Of a stretch of DNA of 64,000 nucleotides, positions 14,780 through 24,942 are shown in pieces. The position numbers were made by a program, and so were the translations under genes. Every line of letters begins with the position of its first letter. The stretch's first letter is position 1. This DNA is from Mucor racemosus (taxonomy: Eukaryota; Mucoromycota; Mucoromycetes; Mucorales; Mucoraceae): NCBI GenBank assembly GCA_027405735.1, contig JAPEHQ010000020.1:434001-498000 (forward strand). The letters run 5' to 3'. The notes beneath the pieces are model-generated. The model did no database searches. It saw only the letters and a list, made by a program, of their open reading frames with translations, and had not been told where the DNA came from.

Positions 14780-16410
14780 ATGAGTGATATCCCTAACGAT
14801 CTTGCGGTAGCATCTGAATTTGCTATTCAAGATTTACCTCCAGCTCCTGTTAAAGTAGAGGCCGTTAAATTAGAACAACCCGAGGCTTCCAATGCTATCG
14901 ATCCTATGAAGGTCGAAGAAGCACCTTCAACCACACAAGATGCCAAGAATGATCCCGTAAGTAAAATTGCCGAGATTTATGCATATAAAAATAACTCATC
15001 AATATAAATTTATAGATGCAAGTAGACGATACCCTTGATAATGCCATTGCTGGAAAAAAACCCGAGGATGGCTATGAAAGTAGTGACATTGACATATCTA
15101 GCGACGACGACAGTAGCAGCAGTAGTAGTGATTCTAGCAGCGACGAAGAAGACGATGACGAGGATGTTAAGAAGGGAGCCGCCAATGCCAAAAAGGCAAT
15201 GGATGATGAAGATGATGAACAATACCCTGATGGCGTTGTAAAAACTGCCCATGAAATTGTCGATTTTGTTGTCGAAAAGCCTCAATTCGAATTAAACGCT
15301 CAAACCGAAATCATGTTGGCTGGTTCCATTTTCCAAATTATCGACAATGTGATTGTAATTCACTGTAAACCAAACAGCGAACAAAGTACTTTAGATCAAG
15401 GTTCATTGTTGGTATATGAGAATAGAGATGTCATGGGTGAAGTTTTTGAGACATTTGGTCCTGTTGCTCGTCCTTATTACTCTGTTAGATTCAATGATGC
15501 CAAGGAAATTAATACGGAATTGGCAAAAGTAGGCCAAGAAGTGTACTTTGTGCCTAGTTATCAAAAGACTCAGATTGTAGAAACTGAGAAACTGAGAAAA
15601 TTGAAGGGTACAGATGCAAGTAATGTTTACGATGAAGAAGTTGGTGAAGATGTAAGTTTTCTAGAGTTTTTAACCTATAATAGGGTTAATCTAATATTTT
15701 TTGATATAGGAATTGGAATTCTCTGATGATGAAAAGGAAATGGAATACAGAAAGAAAAAGAACAGAGAGAAAAAAATGTAAGATCATCAATGTTTCGAGG
15801 GAAAAAAAGAAAAACATATTAAACATGTTGCTGAATATCTAGGAAAAAGAAGGGATTACAGAACGAAGATGTATCGCAACAGCCCAATAAATATCAACAA
15901 CAACCTCGTCAACAAAGACCACAGCAACAAAAGCATCAACAGCGAAGACCGGCTAGAGATCTTCCTGATGATTTTGATTCAGCATTGGCTGCTTACGAAC
16001 AACATGTTCCTCCTCGTCAACAACAAAGCTATGCTGATTTGATGGATGATTATGCTGGTGCATCTTCTTCTGCAAGTACTGCTCCTTCCTATCAACATCC
16101 TCCCCCTCCTCTTCAACAATATCAATATCAACAACAGCAGCAACAACCTGCTGTATCTCAGCAACAAAATTATCAAAGTCCTGCAGATTTAGTTTCTGCT
16201 TTGTATAAATCTTATGGTGGTTCATTGCCAACCCAATTACCCACCTCACTTCCTCAACAACAACAGGAGCAGCAACCACAACCACAACCACAACAGCAAC
16301 AGCAGCAGCAACCACAACAACCACAACAATCACAACAAGCTCCATCATCTGCGCGCTCATTATTTTCTAAACCTCCACCTCCGCTTTCAGATTTAGAGAA
16401 TCTTGAATAG
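14780..16410 (+). CDS. NAF1: H/ACA snoRNP assembly factor NAF1
   Basis: Exons 14780-14956, 15016-15651, 15710-15777 and 15843-16410 join in phase to about 482 residues. After a Ser/Asp/Glu-rich acidic segment (SSDIDISSDDD and following), the Gar1/Naf1 core reads GSIFQIIDNVIVIHC, LDQGSLLVYENRDVMGEVFE and FGPVARPYYSVRF, with VGQEVYFVP; this is the six-stranded barrel that binds Cbf5/dyskerin. The C-terminal third is Gln/Pro-rich. NAF1 chaperones nascent H/ACA ribonucleoproteins in the nucleus and is exchanged for GAR1 on maturation. An in-frame ATG exists at about 14657, but the 14780 start gives the compact MSDIPNDLAV beginning; the upstream extension is hydrophobic and looks like translated leader. 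Family assignment is firm. Confidence 0.9.
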
Positions 16411-16879
16411 AAATACTTTTTGTTTATATTGTAATAAATCTTTAGTCATTATATACTTTAAAAAAACTAAATTAGAACAGAATTCCGAGTTTTGAAGAGA
16501 AACAGAAGAGTGTATCTTAATTTAGTGCTATTTTCGGTAGCAGAATTCAAATTGTTCCCAAAAAAAAAGAACATTGATAGTGCTAGAGAACTTCACTTTA
16601 AAAACGAAAAAAAAAAAAAAAAAAATATCAGAAGATAGTATTGCATTCCTTCTTGCTGAAATAAACAAAAAATGGCCAATAACCATGATTGGATTTTGCA
16701 AGTAAATCCTTTAAAACAGAATTACAGCCTCAAATCATCATATTTGAATCACTAATTACCGTCGTGTTTGCGACTTTCTAGGCCTCTAAACCACACCAAA
16801 ACAATCCCCTGATTTCGTAAATACTTCCTGGTGCATTATCTTAATTTTTTGTGGTGGTTGCAAATTGAGCAATTTGAGC
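16411..16879. other. 3' flank of NAF1 and left border of repeat island 1
   Basis: AT-rich sequence with A runs near 16558 and 16605. No coding evidence. The dispersed repeat R1 becomes recognisable from about 16880. Confidence 0.4.
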
Positions 16880-17450
16880 AAATTTTCCCCTTGCTGGCAC
16901 TCGTCCGATAATCTGGAAATGAAAAAAAAATCACAAAAACCTTGCTTTCTCTACGAAAAATGCACCTAAAAGATTCAGCAATAGCTCGATCAATAGACTG
17001 TTTTCTTGCGCATAATCTCCATTATTTATATTTGAAATATGCTTATAAAAAATGATGTGTATCATTAAAAACCCTTCAAAATTCCAATTGCATTTTACGC
17101 AAAATTTAATGTAAAATATCTGTCTAAATTTTGCTTAGATGGATGCAGCACTTAAACCTCTACAAAAATTACTTAATACGCTAGACGTACTTACTTTGTA
17201 GCTCATGAGTTATTGAACGATTTCGGTTTTTTGATGATTTTCTGATGATTTTCTGACCGATTTCACAACAAATCGATTTTGGAACCCAGTCATTATGGGT
17301 CTTAAGCTGTAACCTAAACTATTATTTTGATTATCTCGATGAAAAATCAATATTTTTTGCTGAAACAAAAAAACAGAGTATCCTTCAGTTGGATATATTT
17401 TATGAAAACAAAAACAATTCTAAAAAATCAGTTTTAGGTCAATAATTACG
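16880..17450 (+). repeat. Dispersed repeat R1, copy 1 (interrupted at its right end by nested MITEs)
   Basis: The stretch aligns by eye with 23536-24450, 45630-46490 and the mirror copy 50684-51544. Shared landmarks include TCTCTACGAAAAATGCA, TAGCTCGATCAATAGAC, a GATGTGTATC segment, and AATATTTTTTGCTGAAACA. No copy has an intact long ORF, so R1 is a decayed or non-autonomous element of unknown class. Copy 1 is broken by a MITE cluster beginning at 17454. Confidence 0.75.
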
Positions 17451-17453
17451 TCC

Positions 17454-17672
17454 TAGGGTTGTTGTCGAGCCCAGCTTATACTAGTAAATTTGGCTAACAA
17501 AACCTGGCTCAATACTCAATACCAATGCTTACTATGAAGAAAGAATCTCTTGATCTTCTTAATTATGCCACATTAAGGAAAATGAGAAAATTTTCACAGC
17601 TTATTTTTTTGAATTTCATCTTAATATGGCACAATTAAGAGAATTAAGAGATTTTTCTTCACAGTGGTACTA
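17454..17672 (-). mobile_element. hAT-type MITE (70-bp family), copy A, carrying a nested second MITE
   Basis: The element begins TAGGGTTGTTGTCGAGCC and its distal end reads ACCAATGCT near 17530. The 8-mer TTACGTCC occurs at 17446-17453 and again at 17673-17680, the expected 8-bp target duplication. The right copy lies beyond a second palindromic element (about 17531-17668), which therefore inserted into the end of this one after it landed. Relative to copies B and C it is in reverse orientation. Confidence 0.8.
17531..17668. mobile_element. Palindromic MITE, family 2 (Tc1/mariner-like size and ends)
   Basis: About 45 bp at each end are imperfect inverted repeats: the left arm runs CTATGAAGAAAGAATCTC to CCACATTAAG; the right arm read on the other strand gives CACTGTGAAGAAAAATCTC to GCCATATTAAG. 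Short TAC/TA repeats flank it, consistent with TA-targeting Tc1/mariner-type mobilisation, though this is inference. A half copy lies at 49389-49434. Confidence 0.7.
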
Positions 17673-17783
17673 TTACGTCCTTTTTATGTATAATCAATGT
17701 TGCATCCACTATAATGTGTTTTATTATATCTAGTTTTTTTTAAAAAGTTTTGGATCTCCAACGTTGATTTCAACAATTATGCA

Positions 17784-18650
17784 TGTTGTAAATGTATATA
17801 TAATAATAAAAAAGAAAGGTCAGTAGCACGTGGGAATTGGTCAATCTTTATTAAATATAAAAACGAGATGGGGAAACCAAAATAAAGGATGAATATCTAC
17901 TGCTGCTATTATATTTGATTTAAGGATTGCTTACGCAAATATCTTGAACGGTGTTCTCATACTAAATTTTAGTGTCAACCCTCACTTATGCTAATGTAAT
18001 TATATTCAGATATAGATGATTAGTCGAAAGTCTTTAGTTGCTCTTGGTGTTATATCAAAAGATACTAATATAAAAATGCTCTGCTAAAAGATACATTTTA
18101 TTAATTCATTGATGCTTCATATTTATATGTTGTTTTCTAGATAGTTATATAATTATTAATATTATTAATGAATTGCCGGGTATTGAGGTACTTGATATGA
18201 TTTGTTCCCAAATCATATACAATGGAATTTGTGGAATTGGGAATCTGTGATTGTATCATTTGGATAAGATGCAGGATTGCTTATGTTTCATTGTTGCCAA
18301 GTGTTCCTGAAGGTTCCTGATAGTCGCTGTTAATACTAGTGGTTATGTATGATACTTAGTATGAGTCACTAAATGTCATGCCATGTTGGATTTCAATAGT
18401 TGTGCCTGGATTTTTACCTCTGGGTAAACTTCTGATATATCACTTGGCAACACTAATTATCAATATTCTTTATTTTCTATCATTCATTGTAAGTTTACTA
18501 GATTATCAGAACTTAGCTTATGTGATTATCAGGGTAATCATTTACAGTAGTGTTTATATGACATATATGCTAAAATGTTAAGGCATAGTTTATTACCATA
18601 TTTAAACTACAATTTAATAATAAGGTACATTTATATATGCAAATACAACA
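17784..18650. mobile_element. LTR-like repeat R3, copy 1 (867 bp)
   Basis: The segment starts TGTTGTAAATG and ends AAATACAACA, so it has TG...CA ends with a 7-bp inverted terminal TGTTGTA/TACAACA. It is duplicated in direct orientation at 22432-22867, where an internal stretch of about 370 bp is missing. Immediate 5-bp flanks do not match, so it is either an old solo LTR or part of a rearranged element. No coding sequence inside. Confidence 0.65.
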
Positions 18651-18966
18651 TAAAGTAAAGCTTACTTTTGAATAAAAGTACTAATTATTTTGATTAACAT
18701 CAATAGGTTCAAAAAGCATAGTTAAGTGCAATTATTGCTACTAAATCGCATAATTTGATATTATGCAGAAAACTCTTAAAGCATTCATTCATTTTTTTTT
18801 GGAAATAATGCTACAAATCATCGCTCAATATGGTTGAATATTAATAAATCAGAGAAAATACAGCTGGCAAAAAACTGACATCCAATGTACATCGAGGTCA
18901 AGATTGATAAAAGGTGCATTTATTGTGTAGTGGAAATCGCAACATTTTTATGCATAGAAATTACAG

Positions 18967-19010
18967 GACCAAGGTGTTGTATTTGCCTCAGGATTTTTAA
19001 AAGGATTTGA
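18967..19010 (-). other. Short coding relic shared with 29261-29304
   Basis: On the minus strand this stretch can be read NPFKNPEANTTPWSCNF, while 29261-29304 gives NPFKNLEANATSWFCNF. The match is mostly at the protein level with third-position changes, which suggests that both derive from one transposon protein. The family is not recognised. Confidence 0.4.
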
Positions 19011-19224
19011 AAGCATGCTTCATCGAGCTTACTTAGATGTTAAATACTCATCATATGCTATTAGTATCATCTTGATTTTTATTTAATTGCTGTATTATTA
19101 AACATCATGCTTTTCATAACAATGGCAATGAAATGTTTCTGATTTTAGATTGACATTTATCACAAGGCGGGCTGATGATACGTTTGATACTACTGTAGAT
19201 GGAACCAGTCAATTTAATTTATAG

Positions 19225-19369
19225 AATTGAATGCAAATACAGAGGAACCATTGTAAGTACTTAAGTTGGTTTTGGTAAAGCATTGAATAAACTGGCTTGG
19301 AACAAAGAGGGTAAAAAGACAGCCATAGGTTCCAGCGATGGCTATGTTTATGTTTATAATATTGGTGAG
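19225..19369 (+). pseudogene. Fragment of a dynein intermediate chain (WD40) gene
   Basis: The reading LNANTEEP, then after a one-base frameshift and a stop VGFGKALNKLAWNKEG and KKTAIGSSDGYVYVYNIGE, matches the last WD40 repeat of cytoplasmic dynein intermediate chains. The exon ends GAG followed by GTAAGAC, a donor site, so an original splice junction seems preserved. Upstream, an acceptor-like TATAG precedes AATTGAATG. No further dynein sequence is recognisable on either side. The stop codon and frameshift make it non-functional. It lies within the repeat island, between R3 copy 1 and a solo LTR, so transposon-mediated gene capture or a duplication relic is likely. Confidence 0.7.
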
Positions 19370-19834
19370 GTAAGACGAAAACTTAATGTAAATCACCTCC
19401 AATGCAATAATTATAAAGTAAGACTATATTATCATCAGATAAACTACCACACAACTAGGATTTCACAAACAACGCATCGTATTACGGTTAACCGAGTTTG
19501 ACTGCTTTAACGGGCCGTTTTTTATGCAAACTCGAATGAGGGTATTCGAGTTTCTTCCTTTTTTTTTTTGTCAGCTAAACTCGAAAACAGGATTGAAAAG
19601 ATACTTCAAGTTGTGAAACTGTCAAATATGCTATTATCAATTTATAATCCCATATTAACTTGACAAGGTTGCTATTAGCAGCCTCCTTAAGGCAAACCAA
19701 TACTTGCTCCCACCCCGTTTTTTATCTGGGTTACAAAAAAACGGGCCGTTTTCCAACTCGAATCGAATGGCCGTTTCCGTTAAAACTCGATACAAACTCG
19801 AATCGAAGCCCATTCCTACACACAACATTAACAT
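19370..19834. other. Spacer rich in ACTCGAA words
   Basis: About 330 bp contain repeated AACTCGA/TTCGAGTT words in both orientations (near 19501, 19530, 19547, 19577, 19756, 19785 and 19796) plus two ACGGGCCGTTTT blocks at about 19509 and 19741. No coding evidence. Confidence 0.5.
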
Positions 19835-20390
19835 TGTTTAAATATACACAATGAATAACTAAAAAATAAAGTTAAAACTAGGTATATTTATTGAGTATAT
19901 TGTAGGTAAAAAAGATAATGAATCCATCTCGAACGACATCAGGATTCAGGGTCTTTATATGTTTTAGAAGCGCGGATATAGTCTCTACAATACAGAGTGC
20001 ATGAAAGAATGATTTCATAATCTTGAGGAACTAGTTGATTACAACATGATGATATACCAGATTGGCCAGAGCAAGTTTAGTAGGATACGACCAAGTTAAG
20101 TATATAGGATGTTCATGCTTGATTAACTTCAGACAGTGAATGTTTATACAAATGGAATAGCTGAATTCCATTCCCAGGAACGAGTTCATGATCGGCTCAC
20201 TTCAGGATCTCAGGCTACACCATTTCATCATAGACTAAAATGTAACATAACTAAATGAATTTCGAAATAAAATTGGCATACATCATTATCACCTCATACT
20301 CATCATTCTATGCTAAAAATCATGTCTAAATAACCCTTTGAGCACTTCTACTAGTAATACATGTACCCAGTCTAGTCTATGTCCTAAACA
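19835..20390 (-). mobile_element. Solo LTR, family R2 (556 bp, TSD AACAT)
   Basis: The element runs from TGTTTAAATATACACA to GTCCTAAACA, with 6-bp inverted ends TGTTTA/TAAACA and the TG...CA termini of retroviral-type LTRs. The 5-bp word AACAT flanks it on both sides (19830-19834 and 20391-20395), the usual target duplication length for Ty1/copia and Ty3/gypsy elements. No internal retrotransposon sequence is attached, so it is a solo LTR left by LTR-LTR recombination. Strand is tentative. Homologous copies: 46541-47085, 50089-50633 and the fragment 23265-23525. Confidence 0.85.
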
Positions 20391-22431
20391 AACATGCATA
20401 AAGTTTACAGTAATAAGTTGAATCAAGTGGGTACAGGGTACAGCATCGTAAATTCTTGAAAAAGTTCTCAGGTATTATAAATTCTCTTATTTTTAAGACA
20501 TACAAGGCTTATAAGTGGAATATTAATTTAGAAAATTATTCTTGTCCAGATCATCAATTTTGACATTTTTTAAATTTTTTTTTTTGGTTTTGCAAATTTA
20601 GAGTTAATTAGACTACCAATTGTGAAAACAAAAAATTTACACATATGCAGAATTTAGCGCTCTATTTACTCAATAAAAAACAATAAACATTTTTATTGCA
20701 AAATATTATATGAAAATCCTTTAACCAAAAAACCGTTTTTGGGCCAAAAGTATAAAGTTTCATTACTTAACATTTAATATTAAGCTTTTATAAAATGTGT
20801 ATTAGTCATGGCTACAGTTTCCTCTTACATTGTAGTATATTTAAACGTTGGTTTTGGTATCAAAATTTGATTTTTCTGTTTTTTGATCAAAATCATGAGT
20901 GTTGGTAAGGATAAAATGAGCCCCGAAAATGTCCGCTACAAAGTCTGAATTTTCAGACCATACGTGGTTAAATATAAAAAAAAGTTTAAAAAACCCCGAT
21001 TTTTTATTTAAAACTTAGATATATACCATAGTATAAGAGACTTAGCCGTTCAATCTTGCTATGCTCAATTACGGTGTTGCTCTACGGGCTCTCTTTTGCA
21101 ATTTTTTAATGAATGTATGATATGACAGACGGTTTTTCTGGTAGAAAATGCATGTTTCTATGATATCAGACATTGCATATTGGCTATTTTGTTTAATTTA
21201 TGGGTTGATGCGCTGTAATGCTGCTTTTACATTGGCTGAAATGTGCAATTTAGTAGTGTTTTAATTGCGCTAAATAATGTAAAGCCTTGAAAATCCTTTT
21301 CTACGTGTGTTTTTTCTCTCTTTTTTGTTTTCATATTCCAAGGATATTATTCACCGATTGATAAGACATATCAGACTATTAAGCTGGTTAAAATTGTAAA
21401 TATATTGGCAGTTGCATGTATTGCTCTACACCAACAATGTATTGAATTATATTGCCTATCATCTATATTAATAAAAGCAAATGGGATTTTGAGAACGATA
21501 CAATGCTCATGTACAAACCAATTTGTGCCCATACGATCAGCTCATTATTATGCACAAATAGGGATAATGATATGCTTATGGGAAATTCTACTATTATGTA
21601 TACATGGAATTAATGTCATGCACACGGTCAGAATCTATAATCCTGCACATACAGGCTTTTCATTATGATCGCGTGCAGTTTTGTTTGTTGTGCCCATGTG
21701 CATCTTGTTATCTTTTTAGCCAATATGCAGTGGGCACAACAGCTCAGGCTATAGTGTGCAGTTCACCTGGGCACAAAGAAACTATATTGTGCAGCACAGG
21801 TCGACCGTTGTGTATTATTGTCGTTTATATTTCAAGTGGCATCATATTTTATGAGCGACACTTGGAAATTAGATTATTTTATTATCACCAAGCGTTTTTA
21901 GTATGTAATCCCACTGCTGCAGTTATTTTCTATTATCTAAATTTGTTAGTAGCGATTCCATATTTTATAGAGAATGCTGTTTGTTGTAAATGTGGAACAG
22001 ATAGAGATATTCACGGAAAAAAAGTATAAAAAAACAATAGGAATTCGACTAGATAACGTCATTAGGCTTTTATTATCAAGTAGAACTTAATTTTCTCTTC
22101 TTTGAAAGGAAGATGTCCTTCTATTTATACACAATTTCTAATCTATATTATAAATCAATGAGAACAAATAGGAACATGCCATTTTCATAATCTACCCGAT
22201 ATCTTTAAGTCCTGATTTTATCATGAATGAAATCAGGCCATAATATTGAATAATGGTGTATTTATGATTCAGGTCAATAATTATAATTTGCTAGGATCCA
22301 CATCTCGGTTATAAGATTACTTGCTGTATCAATCAGACATGTCAAATCAAAGTGATTCCTGATTTATCCCAGCGGTAATTCAAGTTAGACACCAGATGAA
22401 ATGGAGATCTAAATGGATGTAATCCACAGTA
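20391..22431. other. Repeat-island sequence without recognised features
   Basis: About 2 kb of AT-rich sequence. ORFs at 21405-21668 and 21604-22029 are Cys-rich but match no domain I know and lack splice or promoter context. The zone 21520-21800 contains several TGTGCCC/GGGCACA words in both orientations. I regard it as decayed transposon sequence. Confidence 0.4.
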
Positions 22432-22867
22432 AATGTAGATAATAAAGAAAGACAAGTACGTGAGAATTGGTCAATCTTTATTAAATATAAAAACGAGATG
22501 GGTAAATCAAATGAAGGGTGAATGTCTACTGCTATTTATATTTGATTTAAGGATTGCTTACACACCTGTCTAGAACAATGTTCTCATACTAAAATTTAGT
22601 GTCAATCCTCACTTATGCTAATGTAATTATATTCAGATATAGATGATCAGTCTAAAGTCTTTAGTTGCTCTTGGCAACATTAATTAATTAATATTCTTTA
22701 TTTTCTATCATTTATTGTAAGCCTAGATTATCAGAGCTTAGCTTATGTGATTATCAGGGTAATCATTTACAGTGTTTATATGACATATATGCTAAATATG
22801 TTAAGGCATAGTTTATTACCATATTTAAACTACGATTTAAGGTACATTTATATATGCAAATACAACA
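22432..22867. mobile_element. LTR-like repeat R3, copy 2 (internally deleted)
   Basis: Direct-orientation copy of 17784-18650, starting GTAAATGTAGATAATAAAG and ending AAATACAACA. It joins TTAGTTGCTCTTGG to the block that resumes near 18447 in copy 1, so about 370 bp are deleted relative to copy 1. The 5' terminus is less clear than in copy 1. Confidence 0.6.
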
Positions 22868-23264
22868 CTGTTCCAGTCTACATATTTCTTATAGGAATGT
22901 TACCTTGGAATGAATGATAATAACTGTCGATGATTCCAAATCAATTAACTCTTTTAATTCAATACCAGATGAAATGAAAAGCATAGTGTATCTTAAACCA
23001 CATCTATAATTAATCTGATACTAAGCGCTTTTTAGAATATACCTAAATATACATCCATTCAAGTCTGATGGTATCCAGGTTCTCCAAAAAATCACTATAA
23101 ATACCCTCATACTTTTCAATTATTTTAACTCTTCAGAAATCTTTTGTAATAAAAACTTTAGCTGATTATAATTGTATTTCTACTGCTTTTATTTTTTATA
23201 TTTTTTTTATTTTAGTAAATAACTTCGTCATTTACTGCATAAAGTTAATCAAATCTGAATATGC
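22868..23264. other. Unassigned AT-rich spacer in the repeat island
   Basis: No coding or repeat signal recognised except T-rich tracts near 23190-23215. Confidence 0.35.
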
Positions 23265-23525
23265 TATATACTTGGTCGTATTCTACTAAACTTGCTCTGG
23301 TCAATCTATTATATCATCATGTTGTAATCAACTAGTTCCTCAAGATTATGAAATCATTCATACACCCTGGATTGTAGACTCTATATCCGCGCTTCCAAAA
23401 TATATGAATACCCTGAATCCTGATGTCTTTTGAAGTACAGGATTATCTTTTTTACCTACGATATACTCAACAAATATATCTAGTTTTAACTTTATTTTCT
23501 AGTTATTCACTGTGTGTATTAAACA
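23265..23525 (+). mobile_element. Truncated LTR, family R2
   Basis: Opposite orientation to 19835-20390. It matches the distal half of the LTR (landmarks TTGGTCGTATTCTACTAAAC, ATCATCATGTTGTAATCAAC, TCTAGTTTTAACTTTATTTT) and ends ...GTATTAAACA. The proximal half is missing. Confidence 0.7.
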
Positions 23526-23535
23526 GCGATAGAAA

Positions 23536-24450
23536 TTAAAAACTTTGATAATCCTTCATATCTCTACAAAAAATTATAATATACAAACACTTTTTAATAA
23601 TGAAGCTTACTTGTTTTGACGTCCTCTATAACATATTTTAGTATAAAAAAATTCTGGAAACTTTATTTTTTTTTGCTTTATTGACATTTTTGTAGTAGAT
23701 TTTAAAATATTCGTTAATTGGGCAGTGTTTTTTTTTTTTTTTTTTTTTTTTTTATATTCATGTCATTAAGCTCGTTGAGCTCTACCGGCCCCAGTTTAGT
23801 TTTTTTTTCAAAATATTAATTTTTCATAGAGATATTTTCAAAAATGTGTACAAAAAGATACCACTTTTGATTTTTGATTCTAGCTTCAATTTTTCACTTG
23901 TATACCCTCATCCCAAATTCTGAATTTGAAAAAAAAAATAGCAAAATTTTCATTTTCTCTACAAAAAATGCAGCTAAAAGATTCTTCAATAGCTCGATCA
24001 ATAGACATTTTTTTTGTGCATTATCTCCATTACTTATATTTGAACATGCTTATAAAAAGTGATGTGTACCTTCAAAAAATCTCCAAATTTCATTTGCATT
24101 TTACGCAGAATTCAATGTGAAACATTTGCCTGGATTTTATTTAGATAGATTCAGCATTCAAAACTGTACAAAATCCATTTAATGCGCTAGTTCGACTTAG
24201 TTTTCAGTTCATGAGATATTAAGCAAATGTTTTTTTTTGAATTATTTTCGATCATTTTTTTTAAATCGATTTTGAAATCCAGCCATTACAGGCTTTAAGT
24301 CGTAATACGACAATCTTTGCTGAAACAAAAAAAAAAGCCGAGGAACTTTCAACCGAATCTATTTTGTGAATATATACAAAAAAAAAAGCAATACCTCAAA
24401 TCCTGGCTTTAAATTTCACAATTGATTTTAGGTCATTGTCAGGTCGTCAG
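23536..24450 (+). repeat. Dispersed repeat R1, copy 2
   Basis: Most complete diverged copy of R1 outside the inverted arms, with landmarks TATCTCTACAAAAAATTA, TCATTAAGCTCGTTGAGCTC, ATACCCTCATCCCAAATTC and TAGCTCGATCAATAGAC. It contains a T run near 23729-23751. The two overlapping 60-odd residue ORFs in it are frames of the repeat, not genes. Confidence 0.75.
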
Positions 24451-24942
24451 GTCAGCGCACTTTTTTTCTTTTTATATATTTTAGGACAAATAGCAATGCT
24501 CAATTTATTGAGAGCAGTTCAATGACTATATTTATTGTCAATTTCAGGTTTACGGCCAGTTAGTAAAACAAAGGAAAAAGTATCACAACCGTAAATACAT
24601 TTCATGGACATGATTGCGGACTATTGGCGTTCTGGCCAAATCTTTGAAAGAAATGTCAGGCGGCATTCACATATATGCAGCTTCGGGATTTTTTCAACAT
24701 TTCCTAATAATGCTGCTGACATATATGGAATAATTTCAAATGTTTTGTATAGGGTCATTTATCTATCTCTTTATGTATTATTGATTTAATAAAATAGAGC
24801 AAAAGTATTCAATTGCATAAAAGGACACCAAATAGTGACCATAAAAAAGCGGCTTTTTGTTACAATATTTGAAACTTTATCTTGTATTGAAAAACAATTC
24901 TAATTTTCTTCTTTCTTTCTTTCTGTTGATTTTCATTTCATT
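24451..24942. other. Border of repeat island 1 and promoter of the CNNM/Mam3-like gene
   Basis: No coding evidence. The last 40 bp before the ATG at 24943 are pyrimidine-rich (CTTCTTTCTTTCTTTCTG), as at several other gene starts in the window. Confidence 0.45.

Noticed and set aside
19253..19280. 28-nt intron in the dynein fragment
   Set aside because: GTAAGT...AAAG looks splice-like but is too short, and the stretch reads IVST-stop-VGFGK in the next frame, matching coding sequence with lesions.
21405..22029. Overlapping Cys-rich ORFs
   Set aside because: No recognisable domain, promoter or splice context; located in decayed repeat sequence. The Cys content follows from TGTGCCC-type words.
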